Assembly (NCBI GenBank): GCA_030062745.1
Contig: CP099844.1
Span: 9,601,128-9,665,127 of the forward strand
Direction of reading: 5' to 3'
DNA length: 64,000 nucleotides
DNA from: Capitulum mitella
Lineage: Eukaryota > Arthropoda > Thecostraca > Pollicipedomorpha > Pollicipedidae
In this document: one piece after another, positions 54,070 through 64,000 of the stretch
Position numbering within the stretch: the stretch's first letter is position 1
Layout of the letters: each line of letters begins with the position of its first letter
Notes under the pieces: generated by a model
Seen by the model: only the letters and a program-made list of their open reading frames with translations
Told to the model about the DNA's origin: nothing
The model's database searches: none
Translations under genes and position numbers: made by a program

Positions 54070-54690
54070 GTTTCTTGGCAAAGAAGAAGCCCACTGCCAT
54101 CGCGGCTAGTAAGGTGACGTCCCGTTGGGTTGTATGATTCAAACTGACACGTCCAGAATGATCTGCGCTGTGTTTTGCATTAACATGTTCATTGGAAAGC
54201 CTCTGAAAATCTCTCGCCCTGCAAGGGGACGAGTGGGTGTGTCGGCATTTGCCCCCTACGGTCTCAGCAAATATAAATGATAGAAGCACAATATTTACAA
54301 GGTGTTTGGAAACTTTGGATATCTCTCTAGTGTGTGAATGCTGTGACCTTTGGTCATTTCCATCGAGGTCAGATTAGGTCTAATGTACTAAAAGCTATTG
54401 ACTTAACGTTTTATGGCCGTTTCTCTAAAAAAAGCCAATTTGTGTGGGCATAGACTTCTCAAGTACTGGACTTTGCGCGGGAGATGGCCTTATCGCACAG
54501 CTGACCCCGGATCGGCAAATCTGGTTTTGAAATTAAATCACCTTTTACTCGGCAACCAAGTGAGATATCGATGCGATTTTTGCATGTCTTGAGTTAATAG
54601 TAATGAGAAGATATACTAAAAAATCAGTTTCGATTCGATCGGTAGTTCCGTCGTGGCGGAGTATCTACGTTCGAATATTACCGTCCCAGC
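54070..54690. other. Intergenic, nothing recognised
   Basis: AT-leaning DNA with no supported gene or repeat. Confidence 0.5.
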
Positions 54691-54694
54691 CGTG

Positions 54695-54895
54695 TAATTA
54701 ACATAACTGGAGTCTTGCTGTAATGCTGGCGTGTGAACTTGCGCCAGACTTTTCCTGCAGCCCAAAATATTTCCTGACGCCGAGCGAATTAGCACTGGTT
54801 GTTAGGTAAACGTTGGGCGATGAGGGTTTTTAAGTTTCGACCGTTATTAATAAGCGTGGTATAGTGATTTTCCGCACGGAATAGATAAAGCTTGT
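54695..54895 (+). repeat. Direct repeat, copy 1 of a pair about 863 bp apart
   Basis: Contains CATAACTGGAGTC, TGCAGCCCAAAATATTT, GGTAAACGTTGGGCGAT and CGACCGTT. All recur in order at 55,558-55,740. Confidence 0.65.
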
Positions 54896-55004
54896 CATCA
54901 GTTGCTGGGCATTTCAGGCATTTTAACGCAGCGACATTTAATCGCTCCTACAGAGTAATCAGTTCTGCGTCTCGTGTGTCGGCACCGACAGGGTTAAGGC
55001 CTGA

Positions 55005-55110
55005 AGTCGGGAACAGCTCCTGAAGCGGACCAGGAGTCAGCAGCGGCTCCACTAATGAGCCGGGAGTCAGTAGTAGCTCCCGAGGCGGACCGGAAGTCGA
55101 TAGGTCTCCA
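55005..55110 (+). repeat. Short tandem repeat of 33-36 bp
   Basis: GCGGACCAGGAGTCAGCAGC, GAGCCGGGAGTCAGTAGTAG and GCGGACCGGAAGTCGATAGG mark three successive units. Confidence 0.6.
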
Positions 55111-55557
55111 GAGGCGATTTTTCCCAGTTCCGTTCTACTTGAACGTCATGCCTACGCGCTGCCTCTCGGACTGTTCAAACCGAGCGACGTGGGAAGCAAA
55201 AGGGTTTGGCGACGATCACAAGCGGTAGCCGTCCAGTTTTGGAGACGATCGCTTACTCTGACCTGTCGTCGGAAATGGGCCGCAAGCTAAGGAGCACTGC
55301 AAACCGGCGACTTCTTACTCCTTGTTGGTGACCACGTGTCGCGTGAACACAGGCCGTCGGGCTGGTCATACCAGGTGTGGATGGGTACGTGCGCTCGGCA
55401 CGGGTGCGCTCACGCGGCGGACTCATACGCCGACGGGGAAACACTTTATTTGTTGGAAGAGGCAACGGGGTGCCGCTGATTTGCACCGTGGTCTGTAGGC
55501 GCAGTGCGCAAAGTGCTGCACGTCGTGAGTAGCTCTCGCCCTGCCCGGGGGGAGGAT

Positions 55558-55740
55558 GTGATCAACAGAACTGGAGCCGCTCTCTGGTTCAGGAGGTGTG
55601 AATTTGCCGGAGACTGTTCTGTAGCCCAAACATTTAACGAGGCCGAGTGGGTTAGCAATGGCTCTTGGGTAAACGTTGAGCGATTTGGATTTTGAAGTAG
55701 TTTGGACCGTTGGTGATGCATGTATTCAAGTGGTTTTTAG
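55558..55740 (+). repeat. Direct repeat, copy 2
   Basis: AACAGAACTGGAGCC, TGTAGCCCAAACATTT, GGTAAACGTTGAGCGAT and GGACCGTT match copy 1. The frame across it (55,504-55,695) has no recognised domain. Confidence 0.65.
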
Positions 55741-55744
55741 TTTT

Positions 55745-57490
55745 ATGAAACCTAGCTATCCGGCAAGAATTAGCAGGCCGTCACGTCATCTCTCCAACTG
55801 GCAGAAAGGAAAAGTGGATGGGCAAAACCCCCTTTTTTCTTCCCCCCAAAACTAGCGGCTGGATCCGTGCTTGGGCGACGCTGCGATCTCAGCAGACGAA
55901 CAGGCGCTGCAAGACTGGAGGTCGGAAACCGGCATCCGCTATCTAACCACCACTCTCAAAATAACCGTTCCTGCGAAGTCCAAGTATAGAGAGGTCTATG
56001 ATGTGGGATTTCTGGGATTCCACTTTGCCGATGCAGACAGAGACAATGCGAGTGCAAAGCTGTGCTTCACCGGTGCTTTCTATATGAGGGTTAGGATGTT
56101 TTTTTCCATGTGCCAATCGATAGATGGGAAGTCTGACGTAGCATGCTTTGCTTTGCTAATTTCAGGCGTGCCGTGGTATTGTAAACTCATGACCCCGCGG
56201 CCGACGCCGCTCCACCCGTCGTAGCAAAAGTCAGGCGTTTGTTGCATTCCGCCCTCTTTCGATGAGATAAAATATAAATTGAACGAAGTTTATATCATTA
56301 GATTCCTTAAACTTCAAACGATTGGAATATTTGAGTTGTTTTGAGATAACTGTTTTCCCACCGTAGCTTATGATCTCAGTTTACATCCTCCATAATCCCG
56401 GCAGTGAACATAAATCACTACATTTATGTAAAGTACACACAGTTTTGAGCCGACTGATGCATATGTATTTGTGCATTTGTGCATTTATTTATATAGTAGC
56501 TCTCAATGTCTTACAGTGAGACAAAACTGAGGCCATTGTCAACCGGCCGCGTCGGCGCGCGAAAACGGCTGATATGTTTCTCGTTATGACGTCTTAGCTG
56601 ACCATGGCAACGTAGAGAAAATTTTTCACCATGGCATGCGGAAAGGATGCCCAGAGGTTACACCAAATTCCAGATAGACCAGGTAAACCATTAGGAAGCT
56701 GCCCTCGGAAAACCTTGCGGGGAGGGCTTGAATCAATCCCCCTCCCCATACCGGCGAGGATTTAACTATGTGACACGAACATATCTCGATTGGCCCGATA
56801 GAAATTCTACCAAGAAATGGACAGTTCTACTAGTCTCCGTGATTTCTCGCTTAGTATTCACGTTCACACCCTAGTCGGCCCATACTGCTTACTTTAGGTT
56901 TGTTATTTGCTTGTACGGTTGCCAGATTAATAGTTTCGTTCTCTCCGGATTGCGTTTAGGAAATGGGCATGCGAATGATAAAACATGCATTATGCAAACA
57001 ACCCCAGAAGTTTTTCGGCCAGACAACGATCAGAATATATATCTTCTCCAGTCAGAGTCGCAATGGTTAAAGCACACTGCAGAGCGCGCGGATGTGTGGG
57101 AAGAGTTCTTCAGAGGAAGTGGGAATGCAAATGGGTAAAGTATAAATGCTGGATGTTCACACTGTTTGGATTACACGAATCAGGAAGATGGGTCCAAGAA
57201 TGCTCGTACTGAAGGCGGCGTGAACTTGTTTGCGGGAGTAGGTCGTATAAGCCGGTGACCGTGAAGCAAATTTTCCAGAAAATCTGACTGGTTTGGAAGC
57301 AGAAGTTTGCGCAGGTTTATATCTGGGATGGACGATGCTGTCGCTGCCCGCCTAGCGCCCGTCTAAAGACTCTTTGGCATGGACTGTATGTTTTATGGAC
57401 ACTAGAGGTCCGCGACACTTAAATGGGCTACGCTCGGCTCAGGAAAAAAGTAAGGAGGAATAGGCGGGAAAATTCAGGGGAAGCAGGCGC
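55745..57490. other. Intergenic, nothing firm
   Basis: Open frames at 55,871-56,224 and 56,911-57,138 (+) were examined. The first has an even, protein-like composition but starts at TTG and shows no domain and only weak splice signals. MITE-like C-runs lie near 55,830 and 56,735. Confidence 0.4.
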
Positions 57491-57494
57491 AGAA

Positions 57495-57690
57495 TGCTAC
57501 AATTCAGCAGCATGAAAGGAAAACCAACCAAATCAAGATCCTAACTGAGAATGCCTCAATTCCTAACTGAGAATAACACAGAATTCAACAGCATAAAGGG
57601 AAACCATCCAGTTCAAGATGGCATACGGGTCCTAACCGCTACAATTCAGCAGCATGAAAGGAAGAACCAGCAAATTCCAGCTGGTATACG
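57495..57690 (+). repeat. Diverged tandem repeat of about 60-80 bp
   Basis: CTACAATTCAGCAGCATGAA occurs at about 57,498 and again near 57,638, with AGAATTCAACAGCATAAAGG between them. AACCAACCAAATCAAGATCC and AACCATCCAGTTCAAGATGG follow in step. Confidence 0.7.
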
Positions 57691-58027
57691 TGAGGCAGGA
57701 GCTCCAGTTCAAGAGCGCAAGGAACGCTCCAATCAGGCGCGCTGGGATAGGAATGAACTAATCTCCAGAGTGGCCATTCAGCCAGCAAGGAGACCTCCCA
57801 TTCAGGAGGCCAATGAGAGGGCAAAAGGAAACTCCCGTGCCTCGCGGACTACCATTTTTCTGCTATATGTCACTTGACATCACTGCATTGCCGCACACCA
57901 TCAATGACAACGAATTTCTGTATTGAGGGGACGTCCGAACAGTTTGAGCGCTAGACAGGAAGAGGCAAAGACGTGTTTACGACAAGCTTAAATAGCCCGA
58001 GCGAAAGAGGTTACGAGATAAAGGGGA

Positions 58028-58100
58028 GACGTATTTTGGGGACAGAACAAACGGTAAAAGCCGAAGATGTATTTTGGGGACAGAACAAACGGTAAAAGTA
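58028..58100 (+). repeat. Perfect 38-bp-offset duplication
   Basis: GTATTTTGGGGACAGAACAA followed by ACGGTAAAAG is present twice, at 58,030 and 58,068, with no difference over about 30 bases. Confidence 0.9.
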
Positions 58101-58104
58101 AACA

Positions 58105-58320
58105 GAGGTCGCCGGCCGGGTCCGGCGAGACGCGCGAAACTGCCGGCGCGGGGCGGCCGGCCGGCCGGCCGGGGCGTCGCGGCCCCACGCGGAACAAAGG
58201 CGGCGCAAACACAGATGGCCGGCCGGGTCTGGCGAGACGTGCCGGACCGCCGGCGCAGGCCGGTCGGACCGGCGGGCCGGGGCTTCGCCGCCCCACGGGC
58301 AGGGCGCTGCACGACCGACG
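58105..58320 (+). repeat. CpG-rich tandem duplication, period about 107 bp
   Basis: GGCCGGGTCCGGCGAGACG near 58,113 and GGCCGGGTCTGGCGAGACG near 58,220 start two units that stay alignable to GCCCCACGSG. CpG density is very high here and drops at both ends. Confidence 0.75.
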
Positions 58321-58329
58321 GCAACATCC

Positions 58330-59340
58330 CGCCCCCCGTGCTCGATTCTGAGAACACTACAATGGATACCGTTGGGCGGGCCGTCAGGTATGCATGCGCA
58401 CACAGCCGGACCAGGTCCTGGCTCATTCAGCCCTGGTGACTGCGACGTGGAGGGCGAGCAACGAATATGTACATTTTACAACGGCTCGCTTGACCATGCC
58501 GATGAAAAACAGCGCTTCGGACGACAGGCGCGAGGGGACACGGCCAATTAATCACTTGGTCACTGGAACCCCACAAACCACATGGGCGCGCTGCTTCGGA
58601 CGTCCGTGTCGCAGTCTGTCGTTTGACTTCAGCGCGAAAACCCACCATGCCCCACTCGGCTAGTGCGCATGAAGTCCCGGCCGAGGAAGAGCCAGCCCGG
58701 CCGTCCGCCTGCAGCATTGGTGGACTCGCGGACGAGCGTGGCTGGCTGACGTGGGTGCCGGAGCTCGTGCTGGGTGTTGAACTTGCTGACGCCGGAAGCT
58801 GAGAGTTTTCGGCGCAGCTCTCCAGGCGAACAAGCCGGCTGCAGCTCCTGTTTCATCTGGATCGGCATCCCGGCAGTGGACATTTGTCCAGGTGAGGTGC
58901 ATTTACCGCCTTCTAACGCTATATGTTCACTGAAATTCACTGAAATTGAAATGTCACATCGAACAGCTTAAAACTATGCGTTGTTAATATCCGGGAATGA
59001 CACGTATATGCATTTAGTCACAAATGTCCACTCGTTAATGTACACCACACTCAAATGCGTACACTGTGTTTCAGGATTGTCAATGTCAGTTCCGAAATCC
59101 TGCGGGCCCATCCAGGTGACTATCGGCGCTGGGCGGACGGGTGCGGGCCAACAGCGTCCAACAACAACGTCCAACAACCAACCAACAACCAACAACGTCC
59201 AACAGCGGGCCACTGCAGGTGGCCCATTCCATCCTCGCCATGCCCTCGCCATTTCAACAGGCCGCCGCCCTGCGTTGTCGGCTGCACGACCGACGGCAAC
59301 AGATGCCAGTGTATGGTCGTACATTCTCCGTTTAAAGAAT
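58330..59340. other. Intergenic, CpG-leaning, no gene recognised
   Basis: A 51-codon frame opens at CCACCATG (58,648) without recognised content. Splice-like signals (CCAG|GTGAGG at 58,891, TTTCAG at 59,072) occur but no consistent exon chain could be built. A (CAAC)n-type run lies at about 59,146-59,205. Confidence 0.35.
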
Positions 59341-59341
59341 A

Positions 59342-59631
59342 AGATCATATTGGAGCTGGTGTAGGCAACAGCACCTCACTGGGATTTGATACCAGTTTGG
59401 GTTGGTGTGGTAGATGTGGTGGCAACCATTACACATCAGTTTTAGCACCTGGCTGCGATGCATTTTGTAGATCCCACATCACACAAATAAAAAAGATGTG
59501 TTACCTATAAAATGCGGCTCAGCTAGGTGCCAGAACTGTAGTATAATCGTTACCAAATCAGTCACACCAGCCCATAATGGTATCAAATCCCAGGTAGAGT
59601 GTTAATGCTTTCACCAGCTCCAATATGGTCT
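59342..59631. mobile_element. Foldback MITE with long terminal inverted repeats
   Basis: The left end AGATCATATTGGAGCTGGTG and the reverse of the right end AGACCATATTGGAGCTGGTG begin arms of about 115 bp. They also share CTGGGATTTGATACCA, GGTTGGTGTG or GGCTGGTGTG, and TTTTAGCACCTGGCTG or TCTGGCACCTAGCTG. Total length is 290 bp with a short loop and no coding capacity. The target duplication is unresolved, though TA dinucleotides lie close by on both sides. Confidence 0.82.
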
Positions 59632-59639
59632 ACGCCCTG

Positions 59640-60960
59640 CAATGTAAATCATCTTAGAAACAATATGTTGGCGAAACACATTACCTTTCAGCGGAGAATA
59701 TCCGGCCATAAAAAAATCGCATCGCCCATTCTAGACCTAAACGTGCGCCACAGCAGTCCAGTTTCTGGAAAACTTGCTTCACGGTCGCCAGCTCGTACGA
59801 CCTACCCCGCTAACAAGTGCGCAGCGCTTTCAGAACGAGCAACCTTGGACCCACCTCCCAGGCTTTTGTAAGCCAAACGGTCTGGACATCCAGCACGGAC
59901 ATTTAGCATTCACCCACTTCTTTTCTCATTTCTCTTGAAAAAAGCTTTTCCCATACATCTGCACGCACCGTAATGCACTTTAACCATTGATAAAATGCCA
60001 AAATGACTAAACGAAGCATTAAGTGGCGCAATGATAAAATGTATCATTCAATGCAAATGTACTGTTCACACGCGGTTATTTCAAACGCAGTCCGGATACA
60101 AACGTTATGTCAGTTACGTTAAATACGTCAGCTATTGCGTCCGTTACTCTTGCTGGTTTTATTGGTTGCCTTGGTGAAATACCCTTATCTTTGTCTAGCT
60201 GCCAAAGTGCCTGGGGCTAGTTACCTTATTACCCCTCAGGGTTTGCTAAAATGCCATTAACTAGTCGCTTTTGCCACTTTTGTTAGCGAAAGCGATAACA
60301 GCGAAGCGATTAGCTCCGTTAACAGCCCAGGCTAGTTGAATTAGTTTTCCTCGGTGCGTAGCACTAGTACCCTTGATCAGTCATTGTAATGTCCAGTATT
60401 AGTACCTCTAGTGGAAGGCTTGGTTTTAATCATGGTTCTTTTACCCCTCGTGGTTAGCACCCCACTTTCGGCGTTTGGACGAATTGGAAACTGACACATA
60501 CCTGGTCCCTTTGTTCAGTTTCTCTTTCCGCGCAGTATACCGCAAAAGGAAACAAAGGACAAAAAGCGTTTGATATCAGGTCATGCATGTATGTAAATGA
60601 TTCTATGACGTATTTCATGCAAACAGCTCATTAGGGTGCTTTCTGGATGAATCGTATAGCAATGCTTTTATTCCATCATTATTTGAATACAGTTTGGCAA
60701 ATACATTGCTAACGAAATTCGATAAAGAGTTAGTTGAAATGTAAGGGCATCTTACGTCATCGGACATTGACACTGTGGTGAAAAATTTCGATAATAAGTG
60801 TAGCTTTCAAACAATGTTTTGTCCTTAACATGATTTGTCTGGTCTATCGAAAACAAAACAAAGATGTTCATGCACAACAATGATGTATTTCATGACTAGC
60901 AAGTAAAACCTATCACAGGTCAAACAGGGATACCCAACACGGATACACATAAGTATACGC
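59640..60960. other. Intergenic, nothing recognised
   Basis: AT-leaning DNA with no supported gene or repeat. GCTAGT/GTTAGC words are frequent near 60,200-60,450 but form no regular array. Confidence 0.45.
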
Positions 60961-60974
60961 GTACGCATACACAC

Positions 60975-61030
60975 AAATATATGTAGATAGATATAGATAT
61001 ATAGATAGATATGGATATAGATATACGAGC
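60975..61030. repeat. GATA-type microsatellite
   Basis: Runs of AGATAGATATAGATATATAG. Confidence 0.8.
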
Positions 61031-61129
61031 TACATCGATCAGCTGCAAATGCACTAGTGACGCCAGATGTCAACACTAACTACAGCACGACATACGCTGG
61101 CGGTCAGTGCACCATTCGCACATCTCACT

Positions 61130-61310
61130 CCGAATCGCCATCTCGCTGACCGCTCGTGCAGTGACGCACCGTTTCATAGTGCATTCACACACATACCGGT
61201 TGCACGCAGCGCAGGTCATCTTTGTTTTTCTTCGCTGGAAAATCGAACAAGGGTAACAGGTACCAAAGACGCACGTCGCCGCAAAAACAATCTCGTCGTC
61301 GGTGTCTGAG
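61130..61310 (-). mobile_element. Possible piggyBac transposase C-terminal cysteine-rich fragment
   Basis: The minus strand encodes TDDEIVFAATCVFGTCYPC, then RRKTKMTCAACNRYVCECTM and KRC. PiggyBac (DDE_Tnp_1_7) proteins end in a zinc-binding domain of the form CxxC...RKT...CxxCxxxxC, which this resembles. The first CxxC is spaced CVFGTCYPC and the usual EH after VC is absent, so it is decayed or unrelated. The surrounding frame (61,076-61,495) shows no catalytic DDD core. Confidence 0.4.
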
Positions 61311-61825
61311 CGTAAGTCGTGTGAAGTCGCCGCCGGAGATAACAGCGGGCGGTCGACCGGATACAAGCCCGACCCACACCAGTATAATTCCCCCTTCCTC
61401 CATTTCTCAGGCATGGCCGACAAATATGGCACAAACCTGGAAGTCTTATCTGCACGTCTATGTGGGGGAGATAAGACGGCCGGGGCCCGACGCACCGGCC
61501 CGCTCCCGGCCGGTTACGTAATATTCAGCTGTACTCTGCCGACTGTTTCGGAGAAGCAGTAGCCAATACTTGAACGGCAGATCGTGAAGCGTACACGTCA
61601 CGGCAGCACGTGTGCGGCAAATCATGACATGCACAGGTCACTTCTTTCAGAACAACAGCAGTACGTTGCCGTTATATTTACAGAGCCATCCTCCGCAACA
61701 TTTTATCTACAAAATGGGTAGTTAGCCATAGGGACAATCGAAGGTTCCAGCCAAATTTGGTTCAGTGACCTAGCATGACTTGGCCTAGATTGGCCTAAAC
61801 GCCTTTCATAACCTGGACATTTACA

Positions 61826-61844
61826 TATATACCATTATATATAC

Positions 61845-61933
<89 letters not shown>

Positions 61934-61940
61934 ATATACA
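61826..61940. repeat. (AT)n microsatellite followed by (CA)n
   Basis: Two AT tracts around a central ACGT, then ACACACACACAC. Open frames of alternating Tyr/Ile across it are artefacts. Confidence 0.95.
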
Positions 61941-62229
61941 CACACACACATAAGACATGTAGCTATCACCATCAAGATCAAGGCAGCACTTGGAGATGTT
62001 TTCAGTGTGCCTCACCGTCGGTTTGAATGCGCTCTTTTGCCCGGTGTTTTTGACTATAAGTTTGGATGATTTGATACCTTTTTTAACAATGCCCTGTCCG
62101 TTTCTTGGAAGGTAGACAAATAACCAGGCCTGTATGTGTTTTCATTTGAAATAACTGACAACAGCCATAGTGAGGGGCGATTTTCGCTCCCCCTCCTTCC
62201 AGTGCTCGCAACAATTCCATCATAATTTT

Positions 62230-62373
62230 CCTCATATTTAGCGCACAGGAAAACAAACAATGATTGCTTTTGCAACATATATCTGATCACCATTCCGTAT
62301 TTGTGTGAAATCGCCATATATCTAGTGTAGACCGATTGGCTCATGGCCCTCATGGCCCCCTTGTTTACGTCCC
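62230..62373 (+). mobile_element. RF1 MITE-like element, copy 3, right half
   Basis: CATATATCTGATCACCATTC, GTGAAATCGCCATATATCTA and GACCGATTGGCTCATGG align with 5,030-5,110, and the end CCCCCTTGTTTACGTCCC matches the RF1 right terminus. The left half cannot be aligned. Confidence 0.6.
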
Positions 62374-62379
62374 TCTTTC

Positions 62380-63150
62380 TATGTTTATTCCCCTTTGTAT
62401 GTACACCATTTTGTATGTTTTACCTGGGAAACGACAAGTGAGGGCAGACGACTGGCAACAACACTAAACAGATCATCAAAGAGAGTGGTTGATGCGAACA
62501 GACAGAGACGGAGAGTTCGCAACTGGGGCGGAGCAACATGTGTCCAATTTGTCACCGGTCACGTACTCCCATCCCGCATTGCACCAGCGCACAGCGAAGC
62601 AAACGGAAGCGCTTGTTATATTGTACTGTGAACGCATAAAGGGAAGACAATAATGCAAGCAGCAACAAAGTAGACCCCGTTAATGTCCACGAGGTGTCTT
62701 ACTGTTATCACGATGCTTTCCTCTAGTCCATGTTAGCTACATTTAGATGATGCCTAGCATTTTTATCAAATTTTTGCGCATGCTGCATTCGGTTTTGCCA
62801 TCATACGCTGGTGTGTGAAAAATATGCATATATGTTTCTTTGTGCAATTCAACGAACAACGACAATAGGCTGGAAACCCTCCGCCTGGGATTGATCTTTG
62901 AACGCCAGTCGCCTTATACAGTATACTCATACCGCACGGCTGAAGTCTCCGGAAGTATGTGAACGACCGACAAGGGCTGCACGATATCCGTAAATGGAAA
63001 GTTCCGATCTCTATTAAATGACATGGTTAGGATACGACCTTAGGCAGATGGCATCTTACCCTTCGACAGAAGATTGTAGGTTGTAAGTTGTAGAGGGTAG
63101 GGGTAGCCTGCGTAAGGATAAGACGTCTATTTGTAATGTCTCACCGAAGC
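62380..63150. other. Intergenic, nothing recognised
   Basis: No supported feature. Confidence 0.5.
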
Positions 63151-63159
63151 AAGACTGAC

Positions 63160-64000
63160 GACGAGCAATATTGTTGGTCTGTTCGTGACGGGTGCAGACG
63201 TTTTTCAATACCAGTATGACACCCAGGTCATGGTCTGCGGCAACAGGACCGCCCCAGCAGATCTGACCAGGCACGTGGAACAGGCACTCCTCTTTCTCGA
63301 CATTTGGTTAGGCGCAAATTCTCTGAAAGTTAAGCCTGGCAAAACACAACTGCTTGCTTTCGGCAGTGGAGAAAATTTGCGGAACATAGCATAACTGGCG
63401 TGAAATTCCGCGGGCGTTCTTTACAACCCGTCACCAGAGTCAAAAATCTAGGGGTGATCTTTGATCGCAACCTATCATGGAACGCCCATGTATAAGAAAT
63501 TATGCGCAAATACTTCTGGACTCTCACTGACTTGCCGCATATCAGTCATTATCTTCCGGCCGAAATCCTCCCGACCATAATAACCGTCCTGGTGCTGTCC
63601 CGAGCCCGCTACTGCATCCCAGCGTATGGCAAAGGCACCCGCAAAAATCTTGCCAAGATTGAAAAGATTTTGCAATTTGCCGTTAGAGTCATATCTGGGA
63701 GAACGAAATATATCCGGTCAGCGGATATCCGGGCAGCGGGTGGTTGCAAGCGGAGGATCTCCTCAAACATCAGACGCTTGCCCTGCTTCACAAAATTCAT
63801 TTGCATAAGGTTTCATTGTCCATTCCCTCCACTTCCCACACTTACTCCACTTTTGAATTCCAAACGAACCGTGAGGCACGAGTTAGAAGCACTCGCCAGG
63901 ATGACGATCCACGTCTGCCATCAGTCAGAACGGAGGCCGGGAGACACCGGTGTTGTCATCGTTGACCGGCAGTGTATAATATGCTGCCAGTCGAGATGCG
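63160..64000 (+). mobile_element. LINE reverse-transcriptase C-terminal part, running off the right edge
   Basis: Frames give FQYQYDTQVMVCG, then LFLDIWLGANSLKVKPGKTQ, RVKNLGVIFDRNLSWNAHV, ILPTIITVLVLSRARYCIPA, and KHQTLALLHKIHL to SVRTEAGRHR. This is the thumb side of a CR1/Jockey-like reverse transcriptase. The catalytic YADD box reads YQYD here. At least three frame changes (near 63,395, 63,500-63,520 and 63,735) and a stop near 63,495 break it. The last bases still read VYNMLPVEMR, so the element continues beyond the window. The 5' portion is missing. Dead copy. Confidence 0.8.

Noticed and set aside
55871-56224. 117-codon plus-strand frame with protein-like composition
   Set aside because: It starts at TTG, has no recognised domain, and neither its acceptor-like nor its GTTAGG donor-like edge is convincing. 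Kept only as an unexplained frame.
57551-57877. 108-codon frame with Q/N/R-rich sequence
   Set aside because: It runs across a diverged tandem repeat and has no recognisable motif, so coding status is unsupported.
58648-59120. Possible plus-strand spliced gene (CCACCATG start, CCAG|GTGAGG and TTTCAG signals)
   Set aside because: Frames do not join without stops and nothing in the translation is recognisable.
61076-61495. 139-codon minus-strand frame as a complete host zinc-finger gene
   Set aside because: Only the short cysteine-rich stretch resembles a known domain. The rest lacks support, so it is listed as a possible transposase fragment instead.

Overview
The window reads as nuclear DNA of an invertebrate animal. 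The one gene that can be identified with certainty is split into eleven coding exons by GT-AG introns. The DNA between genes is packed with microsatellites, minisatellites, MITE-like DNA transposons and decayed LINEs. Base composition swings between CpG-rich blocks above about 65% G+C by eye and CpG-starved AT-rich blocks. An arthropod such as a crustacean is plausible, but the sequence does not settle it. No rRNA, tRNA, CRISPR array or prokaryotic operon was seen, and no LTR element, Polinton or other virus-like fossil was recognised.

Host genes. (1) 5,559-6,287 (-) is a 242-residue single-exon protein with four predicted membrane spans and no recognised family. A CpG-rich block of nearly 2 kb (6,570-8,430) lies just upstream on its strand and probably holds its promoter. 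(2) 29,822-41,392 (-) is a complete cytoplasmic aspartyl-tRNA synthetase (DARS1). Eleven exons total 1,626 nt and encode 541 residues, from a Lys/Ala-rich N-terminal extension through the anticodon-binding OB fold to the class II core with motifs 1-3. All exon phases close. Its promoter is CpG-normal (41,393-41,577) and abuts a 16-bp minisatellite.

Mobile and repetitive DNA, left to right. Positions 1-27,200 hold small MITE-like families, named here RF1 (4.9, 12.5, 62.2 kb), RF2 (18.3, 19.2, 20.4 kb), RF3 (21.2-22.4 kb) and RF5 (1.9, 9.9 kb). They also hold an AT-centred hairpin beside a 5'-truncated LINE (15.3-16.8 kb), a GC minisatellite split by an AT array (17.4-18.0 kb), and a MITE with 10-bp target duplications inside another minisatellite (25.5 kb). 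Two related 1.2-kb elements with CCC/GGG termini at TTAA sites lie at 27.2 kb and in DARS1 intron 1 (38.6 kb). Intron 1 also holds an internally deleted mariner relic. RF4 occurs in DARS1 intron 8 and at 44.6 kb.

Positions 42.2-45.1 kb are almost free of CpG. A 1.7-kb imperfect palindrome is centred at about 46.11 kb. Beyond it lie more degenerate GC arrays (47.1-48.0 kb), a minus-strand LINE piece (49.4-49.9 kb), a P-element-like transposase relic (50.2-51.2 kb) followed by a 13-bp array, a roughly 105-bp array (52.1-52.6 kb), several short arrays (53.8-58.3 kb), a foldback MITE (59.3 kb), a possible piggyBac transposase tail (61.1-61.3 kb) and a LINE reverse-transcriptase fragment running off the right edge.

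The most unusual pattern is in DARS1. At three different exon edges the splice-junction sequence itself has been tandemly copied into the neighbouring intron, and most of its introns carry their own minisatellite. No wholly new molecular system could be demonstrated. The best leads are these splice-edge duplications, the TTAA family carrying clustered AGGTCA half-sites, the CpG-depleted blocks around the DARS1 promoter, and the 46-kb palindrome.
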